From contig DBDH01000052.1 of NCBI GenBank assembly GCA_002293455.1, positions 3,161 to 31,807 of the forward strand: DNA of 28,647 nucleotides, given 5' to 3'. The translations under genes were made by a program, and so were the position numbers. The stretch comes from Treponema sp. UBA937. GTDB lineage: Bacteria > Spirochaetota > Spirochaetia > Treponematales > Breznakiellaceae. Below, piece after piece: positions 6,514-14,029 of this stretch. How positions within the stretch are numbered: position 1 is the first letter of the stretch; each line of letters opens with the position of its first letter. The notes under the pieces were generated by a model, which saw nothing but the letters and a program-made list of their open reading frames with translations, did no database searches and was not told the DNA's origin.

Positions 6514-7989
6514 TCAGTGCTCTTTGGTTAATGATTCGTACATTGCCGCGTAGGTTCCGGCGGATTTTTTCCACGAAAAATCCGTTTTCATGCCGCGGGT
6601 CTGCATGTCTTCAATATGCTGTTTCCTGTTGTAGTAGGCCCAGATTGCCCAGCCGACGGTGTTGTAAATAGCGCTGGGAGATAAATCGTCAAACATAAAG
6701 CCGGTGCCGCTTCCCGTGTCCTGGTTGTAATTTTCTACGGTATCCGCAAGACCTCCGGTTCGGCGGACGATAGGAAGTGTTCCGTAGGTGAGGGAGTACA
6801 TCTGATTGAGGCCGCATGGTTCATAACGGCTGGGCATGAGGAAAAAATCACTTCCGGCTTCTATAAGATGGCTTAAACTTTCGTTGTATCCAACTTTAGC
6901 GGCAAAGTTCGGAAGCCTTGAAGAAAGGCTCATAATCTCATGTTCACACCACGTTTCTCCGGAACCAAGAATAACAAACTGGAGCTTCATATTCTTGCAG
7001 AACGAATAGGCGCTTCCGTATCCCGGGCCAAACAATTCGCCGACTCCCTTTTGTTCGGTGAGCCGGGAAATCATCCCAATAAGAGGAATATTCGGTTCTA
7101 TTGGCAGGCCAAATTCTTTTTGCAGCGCTTCTTTGGCTTGTGCCTTTCCGGACATATCCTTTACATCGTAAGGTTTTGGAATGGTTAAATCATGGGCCGG
7201 ATTCCAAAGATCGGTATCGATTCCATTTAGGATGCCAAGATAATCGCCTGATCTGTAACGCAAAACAGTGTCCAGGCGGAATCCATGAGCCTGCGTTTTT
7301 GTTTCCTCGGCATAATGGGGAGAAACGGTGTTGAGTTTATCCGCCGAATTGATTCCCGCTTTAAGGAAATTCATCATATTCCAATCTTCAAAGCCCGCTT
7401 CATAAAATATATTCCAAGGCAGGCTGAGAAAGGGGAAGTTGTCTTTGCTGTATATGCCCTGATAGCCCAAGTTGTGAATGGTTAAAACCGATTTTGTGTG
7501 GGCAAATCCTCCCCGCCGTTCGCCGTATTTTAAGAACACCGGAACAAGGGCACTCGGCCAGTCATGGGCGTGGAGTATATCGGGATACCAGGAAATCTTT
7601 CTGCAAAGCTGGAAAACTGCCCTGCTAAAGAAAGCAAAACGTCTGGGATTGTCAAGAAAATCCGGTTCCGAGGGAGTGCCGTAAATTCCTTCCCTGCCGA
7701 AAAATATTTCGTGGTCAATAAAGTACACGGTAACAGGATTTTTCGCGGTGGAACCGGGTAAAGCGGTTTTATATACAGCGCACCAAACTTCTCCATCGCC
7801 TACGGGGACGCCCATCGCTCCTTCAAGCCGATTCAGCCTTAACCGGTCAACAGAATAAAAACGGGGCATGACAACAGCAATTTCATGTCCAAGTTTCGCG
7901 AGAGATAAGGACAACGCCGAAACCGCATCAGCCAAACCGCCGGTTTTTGCAAAGGGAACTGCTTCACTCGAAGCCATTAGAATCTTCAT
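6514..7989 (-). CDS. glgA: Glycogen synthase (ADP-glucose type, GT5)
   Basis: GlgA extends alpha-1,4-glucan chains from a nucleotide-activated glucose, normally ADP-glucose. The protein of 491 residues has the expected GT5 length. The N-terminal domain begins MKILMASSEAVPFAKTGGLA, whose KTGG (residues 15-18) binds the donor, and continues with LHAHDWPSALVP and the LTIHNLGYQG motif. The C-terminal GT-B domain has IGMISRLTEQKGVGEL and the catalytic-site SRYEPCGLNQMYSLTYG, then RRTGGLADTV. I prefer the ATG at 7989 (AAGG 9 nt upstream) over a GTG at 7998. No other glycogen genes are adjacent. A TATAAT (minus strand, 8024-8019) lies about 30 nt upstream, without a convincing -35 box. Confidence 0.95.
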   Translation of the reverse strand: MKILMASSEAVPFAKTGGLADAVSALSLSLAKLGHEIAVVMPRFYSVDRLRLNRLEGAMGVPVGDGEVWCAVYKTALPGSTAKNPVTVYFIDHEIFFGREGIYGTPSEPDFLDNPRRFAFFSRAVFQLCRKISWYPDILHAHDWPSALVPVFLKYGERRGGFAHTKSVLTIHNLGYQGIYSKDNFPFLSLPWNIFYEAGFEDWNMMNFLKAGINSADKLNTVSPHYAEETKTQAHGFRLDTVLRYRSGDYLGILNGIDTDLWNPAHDLTIPKPYDVKDMSGKAQAKEALQKEFGLPIEPNIPLIGMISRLTEQKGVGELFGPGYGSAYSFCKNMKLQFVILGSGETWCEHEIMSLSSRLPNFAAKVGYNESLSHLIEAGSDFFLMPSRYEPCGLNQMYSLTYGTLPIVRRTGGLADTVENYNQDTGSGTGFMFDDLSPSAIYNTVGWAIWAYYNRKQHIEDMQTRGMKTDFSWKKSAGTYAAMYESLTKEH

Positions 7990-8018
7990 GTTAATCACCC
8001 TTCAAATGTTATACCTTT

Positions 8019-8024
8019 ATTATA
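8019..8024 (-). promoter_or_regulatory. Possible -10 box of glgA
   Basis: A perfect TATAAT on the minus strand lies 30 bp upstream of the chosen glgA start. At 17 bp spacing the -35 position reads TTTCAA, a poor match, so this is a weak prediction. Confidence 0.3.
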
Positions 8025-8052
8025 CTATCAAATTATCTTTTTTGAAAAGAAT

Positions 8053-8082
8053 GAGGCAATTGCAAAACTTCAGTTTTTGCAA
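8053..8082 (+). repeat. Palindromic repeat, copy 3
   Basis: 29/30 identical to 73-102, with the same TTGCAAAACT/AGTTTTTGCAA hairpin core. It sits between the glgA promoter region and a run of small hairpins. Intergenic placement of all three copies fits a small dispersed repeat. Confidence 0.7.
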
Positions 8083-8085
8083 TTT

Positions 8086-8189
8086 TTGCCGAACTTTAGT
8101 TCGCGCCTTTAGGCGAGAAATCGCAAGGCGTACAACGCCAAGTCTCTGGCAATACTTCGGCCGTAAACAACGGAATGTTTAAGGTTTAC
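8086..8189. other. Structured intergenic segment, possible cloverleaf
   Basis: Three small hairpins follow each other: GAAC-TTTA-GTTC (8091-8102), CGCC-TTTA-GGCG (8104-8115) and GGCG-TACAA-CGCC (8127-8139). TTGCC (8086-8090) and GGCAA (8148-8152) could close them into a three-arm junction. A further inverted repeat GTAAAC/GTTTAC lies at 8163-8168 and 8184-8189. Length and loops do not fit a tRNA. It could be a non-coding RNA, a structured leader of the downstream gene, or part of the adjoining repeat element. No known RNA family is recognised. Confidence 0.35.
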
Positions 8190-8245
8190 GCTGACGAGAG
8201 GTCCTTAATAATCTTTTTATAATGTGATAGAATGAACACAACAAT

Positions 8246-9085
8246 ATGATTGACTTACATACCCATTCGACCGCTTCCGATGGGAGCCTTTCTCCTTCCG
8301 GGTTAATTGACGCGGCTGTTTCCAGAGGTCTTTCCGCTCTGGCCTTAACCGATCACGATACCATTGACGGACTTGAAGAAGCCGCAAACGCGGCTGAATC
8401 AAAAAATATTATCTTTATTCCGGGAGTTGAGTTGGACATTACATGGGAGCCGGGGGAATTTCATCTTTTAGGATTAGGAATCACAAACCCTTCGGACGCG
8501 TTTAAAGAGGCTCTGAAAGAATTGTATCGCCTTCGGGAAACCCGGAACAGGGAAATTCTCAATAAAATGAACGAACTGGGAATTGATGTTCAATATGAGA
8601 AAATTAAAATGCTGTCGAAGGGAAAGATTATCGGCAGACCGCATTTTGCGGAATTTCTTGTAAACCAGAAAATGGCAAAAAACAGGGAAGATGCTTTCAG
8701 CCGTTATTTAGGAAAAGGCCGGCCCTTATATGTATCCAAACACGGGATTGATTTGGAAAGAGCCATTCACATCATAAAAGAATCCGGCGGAATCCCCGTG
8801 CTTGCTCATCCTATGTCGTTGTATGTTTCATGGGGAAAACTGCCTGACCTCATAAAAAGTTTTCAGGAGAAAGGAATTGAAGGCATTGAGGCTTGGCATC
8901 CCGCGGTAAAACAAGGGTATTGTAAAAGGCTGGAAGAACTTGGACGAAGCCTTGGATTGTATATTACGGCTGGGAGCGATTTTCATGGAGACTTTAGGAT
9001 GGACCGAAAAATAGGCATTACCTCAGGGAATAAAAAAATCGACGAATCCTTTCTTGATATTCCCGGTCTTATTGGTAAAGGCTGA
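8246..9085 (+). CDS. PHP-domain phosphoesterase (TrpH/RNase AM-like)
   Basis: A 279-residue stand-alone PHP-family metal-dependent phosphoesterase. The metal-binding motifs are all visible: DLHTHSTASDGS near the N terminus, LTDHDTIDG, PGVELDITW, LAHPMSLY and GSDFHGD near the C terminus. This order and length match the YciV/TrpH group; the E. coli member removes 3' phosphates from nucleoside 3',5'-bisphosphates and trims rRNA 5' ends (RNase AM). Exact substrate here is inferred only from the family. The ATG at 8246 lacks a good ribosome-binding site; a TATAAT at 8218-8223 would put the transcript start only about 16 nt upstream, so the leader may be very short. Confidence 0.88.
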   Translation: MIDLHTHSTASDGSLSPSGLIDAAVSRGLSALALTDHDTIDGLEEAANAAESKNIIFIPGVELDITWEPGEFHLLGLGITNPSDAFKEALKELYRLRETRNREILNKMNELGIDVQYEKIKMLSKGKIIGRPHFAEFLVNQKMAKNREDAFSRYLGKGRPLYVSKHGIDLERAIHIIKESGGIPVLAHPMSLYVSWGKLPDLIKSFQEKGIEGIEAWHPAVKQGYCKRLEELGRSLGLYITAGSDFHGDFRMDRKIGITSGNKKIDESFLDIPGLIGKG

Positions 9086-9090
9086 CTAAT

Positions 9091-9117
9091 GAGCTTGCCG
9101 CAAAACGCGGCAAGCTC
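9091..9117. terminator. Hairpin between convergent PHP gene and comM
   Basis: GAGCTTGCCGC (9091-9101) and GCGGCAAGCTC (9107-9117) form a perfect 11-bp stem with a 5-nt loop, between two convergent genes. There is no clear T-run on either side, so termination may depend on the hairpin alone or on Rho. Confidence 0.65.
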
Positions 9118-9125
9118 TCGATTAT

Positions 9126-10718
9126 CTACGTTTCGGCTGACAGTATGTCGTATGGATCATCTCCAAAACGGCGGTGTTCTACCGCTTCCAGAATATGAAC
9201 GGCTTTAATATCTTCGCTGCCTTCCAGGTCTGCTATCGTCCTTGATACTTTAAGAATACTGTGACAAGCCCTCCCCGAAAGGGTAAGCATTTCTACCGCT
9301 TTGTGATATGCGTTCAGTGCCGTGTGTTCCAAGGAACAGTATTGATCAATCATGCCTGATGTCATCCTCGCGTTTCTCCTTACATCTTTATCTTTAAACC
9401 GCGTTTGCTGAATTGATACAGCTTTCATTGTCCGCGCCGCGATCTTTTCACTGGCTTCACCTGCGTTGTTTCCGGAAATAATTTTCGGAGGCAGAACGCC
9501 GGCCCGGAGTTCTACGCGGTCTAAAAGAGCGTTTCCGAATTTTCTCCAATACCGGTGAACCTCGTCGATAGTGCAGACACAGAAGCGGTTTCCGGAAACA
9601 GAAGACCGTGAATCGCCCCGCGCCTGACTTTCCCGGATTCCCAGCCGCCCGCAGGGACAAGTGTTTGCCGCTATAATCAGCTGAAAATCGGCAGGAAGCC
9701 TAATCGAACCGTCCGCGCGGGAAATGGTAATTTTTCCGTCTTCTAAAGGTTCCCGAAGCGATTGGAGAACATTGGTTTTGAATTGGGTTCCCTCGTCCAT
9801 AAAAAGGATGCCGTTATGAGCCAGGCTTATCTCTCCGGGTTTCACCGTCCGGCCTCCGCCCAGAATTCCTTCAAGGCTTGCCGAATGATGAGGCGAACGA
9901 AAAGGAACCTTTTCAATAAGGCTTGCTTCGTTTGTCAGCTGTCCCGCGAGGCTGTATAACCTTGTTACTTCCACGGCTTCATCTTTTGTTAAAGGCGGCA
10001 TGATTGAAGGGAGCCGTTTCGCAAGCATGGTTTTTCCCGCGCCGGGAGGACCGAATACAAGAAGATTATGTCCTCCCGCGGCGGCTATTTCCAGGACCCG
10101 TTTGTAACGTTCCTGGCCTTGTACTTCCGAAAAATCACCGATATCGTCCGCGTTATTTTGATGTTGTACAATATTATGCGAATCGTTCATATTCAAAGGC
10201 GGAAGAAACCCCATTTCCGCCCAGTATTTCAAAACATCTATCGCTTCGTACAAATTAGAGGGAGCCGCGAGCATATTGGGAGCCAATATAGCCGCTTCCC
10301 GGCAATTTTTTTCGGGAACAATAAAACCCTTTACTCCTTCTTTTAGTCCCGCGGCTGTTGCGGCGAGGACTCCTCGGACAGGCCTTATTTCCCCTGAAAG
10401 TTCCAATTCTCCCATCACAAGAAAATCGTTCAAGGGCGGCAGGTGTCCCGAAGCCGCCATAATTGAGAGGGCAATAGGCAAATCCAAAGCCGCGCCGTCT
10501 TTTTTTAAGCCAGCGGGAGCTAAATTGATGAGAACACGGTCCTGGGGAAACTGAAAACCTGAATTACGGAATGCCGCGCGGACCCGTTCTTTTGCTTCAC
10601 GGACAGCGCCTTCGGCTAAACCGGTAATATCAATCCCCGGAATTCCCCGCCTTATATCGGCTTCAATTTTGATGATAATTCCGTCTGCTCCGTATGGAGC
10701 GTATGCTAGAACATGCAT
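9126..10718 (-). CDS. comM: YifB/ComM-family Mg-chelatase-like AAA+ ATPase
   Basis: ComM is a hexameric helicase that, in naturally transformable bacteria, promotes branch migration of incoming DNA into the chromosome. The 530-residue protein has the N-terminal Lon-protease-like (ChlI) domain beginning HVLAYAPYGADG, a Walker A GPPGAGKT (223-230), Walker B ILFMDEG (304-310), and the C-terminal Mg-chelatase domain with SGRACHSILKVSRTIADLEG. The conserved Cys pairs are present (Cys354/356 and Cys380/382), but the linker between them is about 23 residues, longer than the roughly ten I expect in proteobacterial ComM. This partly explains its length over the usual 500-510. It starts 4 nt after the stop of the sigma-like gene, so the two are almost certainly one operon. 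Confidence 0.92.
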   Translation of the reverse strand: MHVLAYAPYGADGIIIKIEADIRRGIPGIDITGLAEGAVREAKERVRAAFRNSGFQFPQDRVLINLAPAGLKKDGAALDLPIALSIMAASGHLPPLNDFLVMGELELSGEIRPVRGVLAATAAGLKEGVKGFIVPEKNCREAAILAPNMLAAPSNLYEAIDVLKYWAEMGFLPPLNMNDSHNIVQHQNNADDIGDFSEVQGQERYKRVLEIAAAGGHNLLVFGPPGAGKTMLAKRLPSIMPPLTKDEAVEVTRLYSLAGQLTNEASLIEKVPFRSPHHSASLEGILGGGRTVKPGEISLAHNGILFMDEGTQFKTNVLQSLREPLEDGKITISRADGSIRLPADFQLIIAANTCPCGRLGIRESQARGDSRSSVSGNRFCVCTIDEVHRYWRKFGNALLDRVELRAGVLPPKIISGNNAGEASEKIAARTMKAVSIQQTRFKDKDVRRNARMTSGMIDQYCSLEHTALNAYHKAVEMLTLSGRACHSILKVSRTIADLEGSEDIKAVHILEAVEHRRFGDDPYDILSAET

Positions 10719-10722
10719 AGCA

Positions 10723-11559
10723 TCATTTATTTCCTGTCTTTTCCTTTAAAGCATAAAGGCTTGAATCGATAGTCCCCTTTGGGATTCCCAGTAATTCGGC
10801 CAGCTGGCTGTTGCTTGCATTCAATCTCATGTGCGAAAGGTGTTTCCGCATAGAGTGAAGCCTGGCGCGGCCTTTTTCAAGACATCTTTTCATCCGTTCA
10901 TAATGAGATGATCCTTCCTCGGAAGTTTGCATTCTCGATTCAAAACAAATGCACCGGTAATATTGGCTATTAATCCTTTCTCTTAAAAGCATGATTTCCT
11001 CCTCCTGATGTTTTCTTAACCGATGTAGATTATCAATCAGCATTATTATTTCTTTCTTATCGATATTTAAAGCAGGAGCAATTCTATCAATAAAATCTTC
11101 AGAAAGAAAGTAGTAACATTTCAGCATCAGTAAAAAAATTTGTTTTTGATTTTTTATTTTTTTATCTACCGGCTTCTTAATGTCACAAGTAATATAATCA
11201 GGTTCCCTGCTGGCAGCGTATGAATCTCTCGCATGAGCATTCCACCAGGAAGATTCTATCGCATTCTGATCCTTTTTTATAAATAAAAATTCTCTGAAAG
11301 CCAAGCGGATAACCGAAGCGATGTATGCATCGAAACTTGATCCCTGATCTTTGTAGCGATCTATAGCTTTACTCAAGCGTGGATAAACCCAGCACAAATA
11401 ATCAAATGATTCATCTTGATGCCATCGGTTTAAACGAAAACGCCGGGGATGTTTAAGGATAAATGAAAAAATAATGCTTTCCAGTTCTCCTTTTCCTATT
11501 CTTCCTTTGCGGTACTTGTCGTATGCATTCTCAAGCGGAAGTAATGTTGCGTCTACCAT
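10723..11559 (-). CDS. Uncharacterised protein with sigma-factor-like ends
   Basis: I do not recognise this 278-residue protein as a named family. Residues about 8-95 look like sigma-70 region 2: an ENAYDKYRKG helix, then PRLSKAIDRYKDQGSSFDAY followed by IRLAFREFL, which parallels the RAIDRFDP-G-FSTYA-IRGAIRDYL pattern of sigma factors. The last 30 residues (SQLAELLGIPKGTIDSSLYA) look like the helix-turn-helix of region 4. The centre (about 125-240) is long, helical, basic and unlike a normal linker. It may be a divergent sigma factor or a regulator derived from one. The ATG at 11559 has a strong AAGGAG (11565-11570 on plus) 5 nt upstream. ComM follows after 4 nt. Confidence 0.7.
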   Translation of the reverse strand: MVDATLLPLENAYDKYRKGRIGKGELESIIFSFILKHPRRFRLNRWHQDESFDYLCWVYPRLSKAIDRYKDQGSSFDAYIASVIRLAFREFLFIKKDQNAIESSWWNAHARDSYAASREPDYITCDIKKPVDKKIKNQKQIFLLMLKCYYFLSEDFIDRIAPALNIDKKEIIMLIDNLHRLRKHQEEEIMLLRERINSQYYRCICFESRMQTSEEGSSHYERMKRCLEKGRARLHSMRKHLSHMRLNASNSQLAELLGIPKGTIDSSLYALKEKTGNK

Positions 11560-11811
11560 GTATGCTCCTTTTGCAATTCGTTTAATCGTAATTAACGACT
11601 AGTATGGGTAAGGATTTGAGTTTTGCTTGGGATTTTTCAAAAAAAATTAAAGAAAAGTGTTTTATGTAACTTGTAGATAAGATACATCCGCTGTCAGACG
11701 ATATTATTATGAATAAAGATGTAGCATAGGACGAATCTGAGGTATTTTTTCAGAAGCTTATCTTTTGACATAGATAAAAAATGATGTACAGACATGCGGT
11801 TTTGCGCCATA

Positions 11812-11840
11812 TTGACTTTTTTTATGTATACGGATACATT
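11812..11840 (+). promoter_or_regulatory. Promoter candidate for the rimP-nusA operon
   Basis: TTGACT (11812-11817), a 17-bp spacer and TACATT (11835-11840). A TGTAT/ATACA inverted repeat (11825-11838) overlaps the -10 box. The predicted transcript (start near 11847) would run directly into the terminator hairpin at 11872. Confidence 0.5.
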
Positions 11841-11871
11841 TTATATTGACAATTTATATGATTCATTATGT

Positions 11872-11899
11872 AAAAAGAGTCGTCAGAGCGGCTCTTTTT
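11872..11899 (+). terminator. Leader terminator upstream of rimP-nusA
   Basis: AAAAAGAGTCG (11872-11882) pairs with CGGCTCTTTTT (11889-11899) with one wobble, loop TCAGAG, and the T-run continues to 11901. The flanking A/T runs make it potentially bidirectional. No plus-strand gene lies upstream, so it most likely acts as a transcription attenuator in the leader of the nusA operon. Confidence 0.75.
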
Positions 11900-11918
11900 T
11901 TGTAAGCAAAAATGAACT

Positions 11919-11937
11919 TTTTGGAATCATTCCAAAA
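11919..11937 (+). promoter_or_regulatory. Perfect 19-nt palindrome in the rimP leader
   Basis: TTTTGGAAT-C-ATTCCAAAA is a perfect palindrome that can fold as an 8-bp hairpin with a TCA loop, or serve as a dimeric protein site. It lies between the leader terminator and the rimP ribosome-binding site and overlaps an upstream ATG at 11937. Confidence 0.45.
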
Positions 11938-11969
11938 TGGAAATTATTGTTTTTAAAAGGTGTTTTTTA

Positions 11970-12443
11970 GTGCAATATACTCCAAGGCTTCTGCCGGGAA
12001 GCGACCCTTTATACGATTTTATCCTGCCGATTGTAAACGGAATGGGAATGTCCCTTGTGGATATAACACTCTCCCGTCACAAGGGAAGCGTTCAAATTCG
12101 ATTGATCGTTTATAAAGCGGGAAATCTTGGAGTAGATGAATGTTCAAAGGTACATCATGCGGTTTTGCCCAGACTGGAACTGCGGTTTCCAGGACAGGAT
12201 TTGTATGTGGAAGTTTCTTCGCCGGGAATTGACCGGAATATCAAAGACGCTTCCGAATTCGTGCATTATTTCGGCCGTGGAATAAAATGCTACCGGACGG
12301 ATATTTCAGACTGGTCGGCGGGAATTTTAGAAACAGCCGATGATAAAGGTTTGATATTAAAAAAAGGAGATAACAGGATGAGTCTGTCTTATGAAATAAT
12401 TGCAAAAGCAAAATTAGACTATTTGCAGGAGGTTGAAAGCTGA
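11970..12443 (+). CDS. rimP: Ribosome maturation factor RimP
   Basis: RimP binds the 30S subunit and assists assembly around S12. The 157-residue protein is close to the usual 150-160. It shows the family features PLYDFILPIVNGMGMSLVDI, a PGQDLYVEVSSPGIDRNIKD stretch (the conserved SSPGIDR) and a C-terminal SH3-like barrel ending in KAKLDYLQ. I chose the GTG at 11970, preceded by AAAAGG (11955-11960) at 9 nt. The ATG at 11937 would add 11 residues but sits in a palindrome and lacks a ribosome-binding site. The stop overlaps the nusA start by one base (TGATG), and rimP-nusA is the standard bacterial pairing. Confidence 0.92.
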   Translation: MQYTPRLLPGSDPLYDFILPIVNGMGMSLVDITLSRHKGSVQIRLIVYKAGNLGVDECSKVHHAVLPRLELRFPGQDLYVEVSSPGIDRNIKDASEFVHYFGRGIKCYRTDISDWSAGILETADDKGLILKKGDNRMSLSYEIIAKAKLDYLQEVES

Positions 12444-13948
12444 TGGCCGTCGATATGTCGGAAGCGATCCGCCAGCTTATTCAGGATCGTGGAATGTCCG
12501 AGGAATTAGTCCTCAAAACTATAGAAAATACTCTTATCGCGGCATATAAACGCCGCTTTGGCAACGCGGATAACGCGATAGTCCGTTTTAGTGATGATAA
12601 CCGCGAAGTATCAATTTTCGCAAAGAAAAAAGTTATTGACGGCGTGTATGATCCGGTTTCGGAAATAGACCTTGAAGAAGCAAAAGAATTGAGCGATGAC
12701 GCTGACATCGGCGACGAGCTCTTAATCGAAGTTGATCCCAAAGATTTTGACAGAATTTCCGTGCAAAGCGCGAAACAAACGGCGCATCAATCTATTCGGG
12801 AAATCCAAAAGGACAGTCTGTATTCCGAATATAAAGATAAAGCCGGGGAAATTATCATCGGATATTATCAGCGGGAACGAAATGGAACCATTTATGTTGA
12901 TCTGGGGAAAGTCGAAGGAATCCTTCCGAAAAAGTTCCAGTCTCCCAGGGAAAACTATCATGTAAACGAACGGATTAAAGCCCTCATCGTGGAGGTGAAT
13001 AAAACTCCCGCGGGGCTGCAAATTGTTCTTTCAAGGACGCATACCGAATTTGTGCGCGCGATTTTTGAGCTTGAAGTACCGGAAATCTACGACAAAACCG
13101 TCGAAATTCATAAAATTGTCCGCGAACCCGGTTACCGGACGAAGCTGGCAGTCTATTCCAACCGGGAAGATGTCGATCCTGTCGGCGCCTGCGTCGGGCT
13201 TAAAGGCGTGCGCATTCAATCGGTGATCCGCGAGCTTGAAGGCGAAAAAATTGATATTCTGAAATACGATCCGGATCCGCGGCGCTTTATCAAAAACGCT
13301 CTTTCTCCCGCGGAAGTAAAAGATGTGATCATCCTTGATGAAGCGAAACATCAGGCTTTGGCGGTGGTCAGCGAATCGCAGCTTTCCCTTGCTATCGGAA
13401 AGCAGGGCTTGAACGTCAGGCTTGCGAACCGCCTGGCGGATTGGAATGTCGATGTGAAAACCGACGAACAGTTTGAGGAAATGGATATTTCCGCGGAATC
13501 CAGAAGGGCGGTATCCGAACTCTTTGGTGATTCAGGCGATTACGCTGAAGAATATGATGAAGAAATATCGAGGATTTCCGAACTTCCTGGTGTTGATGAA
13601 GCCGTTGCGGCGGCGCTTCTGGAAAACGAAATCGATTTTATCGAGGATTATCTTGCCCTGTCTGATGAAGAACTTGCCAATCTGAAGGGTGTAACGCCTC
13701 TTCAATTAGAAGTTCTCCGGAAGCTGATTGAAGAAAATGTCGAGATTGTTGAAGAAGATACCTGGCCGGAATCGGAGCAGGATGATGATAACGCTGAAGA
13801 AGAAGCGGAAACCGGGGAAACATCTCCCGATGAAGATGACGAAGAAGAGCACTATGAATGTCCCGAATGCGGAGCAAGCATAACATTAGATATGACAAGC
13901 TGTCCGAATTGCGGTATCGGATTAAGTTTTGAATATGAAGATGAATGA
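12443..13948 (+). CDS. nusA: Transcription factor NusA with C-terminal zinc ribbon
   Basis: NusA binds RNA polymerase and controls pausing, termination and antitermination. This 501-residue form has the N-terminal polymerase-binding domain (about 1-128), an S1 domain (about 132-200, GTIYVDLGKVEGILP), KH1 (GACVGLKG near 248) and KH2 (LAIGKQGLNVRLA near 316-328). Then comes one helix-hairpin-helix-like acidic-repeat domain (about 375-430, LPGVDEAVAAALLE and LKGVTPLQLEVLRKL). An acidic linker (about 435-468) leads to an apparent zinc ribbon with CPEC (Cys473, Cys476) and CPNC (Cys487, Cys490). That tail is absent from the E. coli and B. subtilis proteins I know. AGGAGG (12426-12431) precedes the start. 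Confidence 0.96.
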   Translation: MAVDMSEAIRQLIQDRGMSEELVLKTIENTLIAAYKRRFGNADNAIVRFSDDNREVSIFAKKKVIDGVYDPVSEIDLEEAKELSDDADIGDELLIEVDPKDFDRISVQSAKQTAHQSIREIQKDSLYSEYKDKAGEIIIGYYQRERNGTIYVDLGKVEGILPKKFQSPRENYHVNERIKALIVEVNKTPAGLQIVLSRTHTEFVRAIFELEVPEIYDKTVEIHKIVREPGYRTKLAVYSNREDVDPVGACVGLKGVRIQSVIRELEGEKIDILKYDPDPRRFIKNALSPAEVKDVIILDEAKHQALAVVSESQLSLAIGKQGLNVRLANRLADWNVDVKTDEQFEEMDISAESRRAVSELFGDSGDYAEEYDEEISRISELPGVDEAVAAALLENEIDFIEDYLALSDEELANLKGVTPLQLEVLRKLIEENVEIVEEDTWPESEQDDDNAEEEAETGETSPDEDDEEEHYECPECGASITLDMTSCPNCGIGLSFEYEDE

Positions 13949-13984
13949 GTTTCTCCCCTATACTCGGTTAGTACAGGGAGAAAC
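13949..13984 (+). terminator. nusA-infB hairpin 1
   Basis: GTTTCTCCC (13949-13957) starts immediately after the nusA stop and pairs perfectly with GGGAGAAAC (13976-13984); the interior adds TACT/AGTA pairing. It is a very stable hairpin but has no T-run after it. It may be a processing or protection element rather than a terminator. Confidence 0.55.
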
Positions 13985-13988
13985 TCTT

Positions 13989-14013
13989 GGAAAAACGGTT
14001 AAGCCGTTTTTCC
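13989..14013 (+). terminator. nusA-infB hairpin 2
   Basis: GGAAAAACGG (13989-13998) and CCGTTTTTCC (14004-14013) form a perfect 10-bp stem with a 5-nt loop. The T5 tract lies in the stem arm, as in weak or partial intrinsic terminators. It could set the ratio of nusA to infB transcript. Confidence 0.5.
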
Positions 14014-14029
14014 TGTTAAATTTAAAGAG

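Larger units (their letters stand above)
11560..11969. other. Divergent intergenic region before rimP
   Basis: This AT-rich gap separates the sigma-like gene (minus) from rimP (plus). It holds three TTGAC(A/T) boxes (11765, 11812, 11846), of which 11812-11840 is the best promoter, an intrinsic terminator (11872-11899) and a 19-nt palindrome (11919-11937). I find no tRNA or credible small gene in it. Confidence 0.6.

Noticed and set aside
8086..8152. tRNA or integron attC site
   Set aside because: The arms are 4 bp with 4-5-nt loops, there is no anticodon arm or T-loop sequence, and the GTTRRRY/RYYYAAC core sites of attC are not present.
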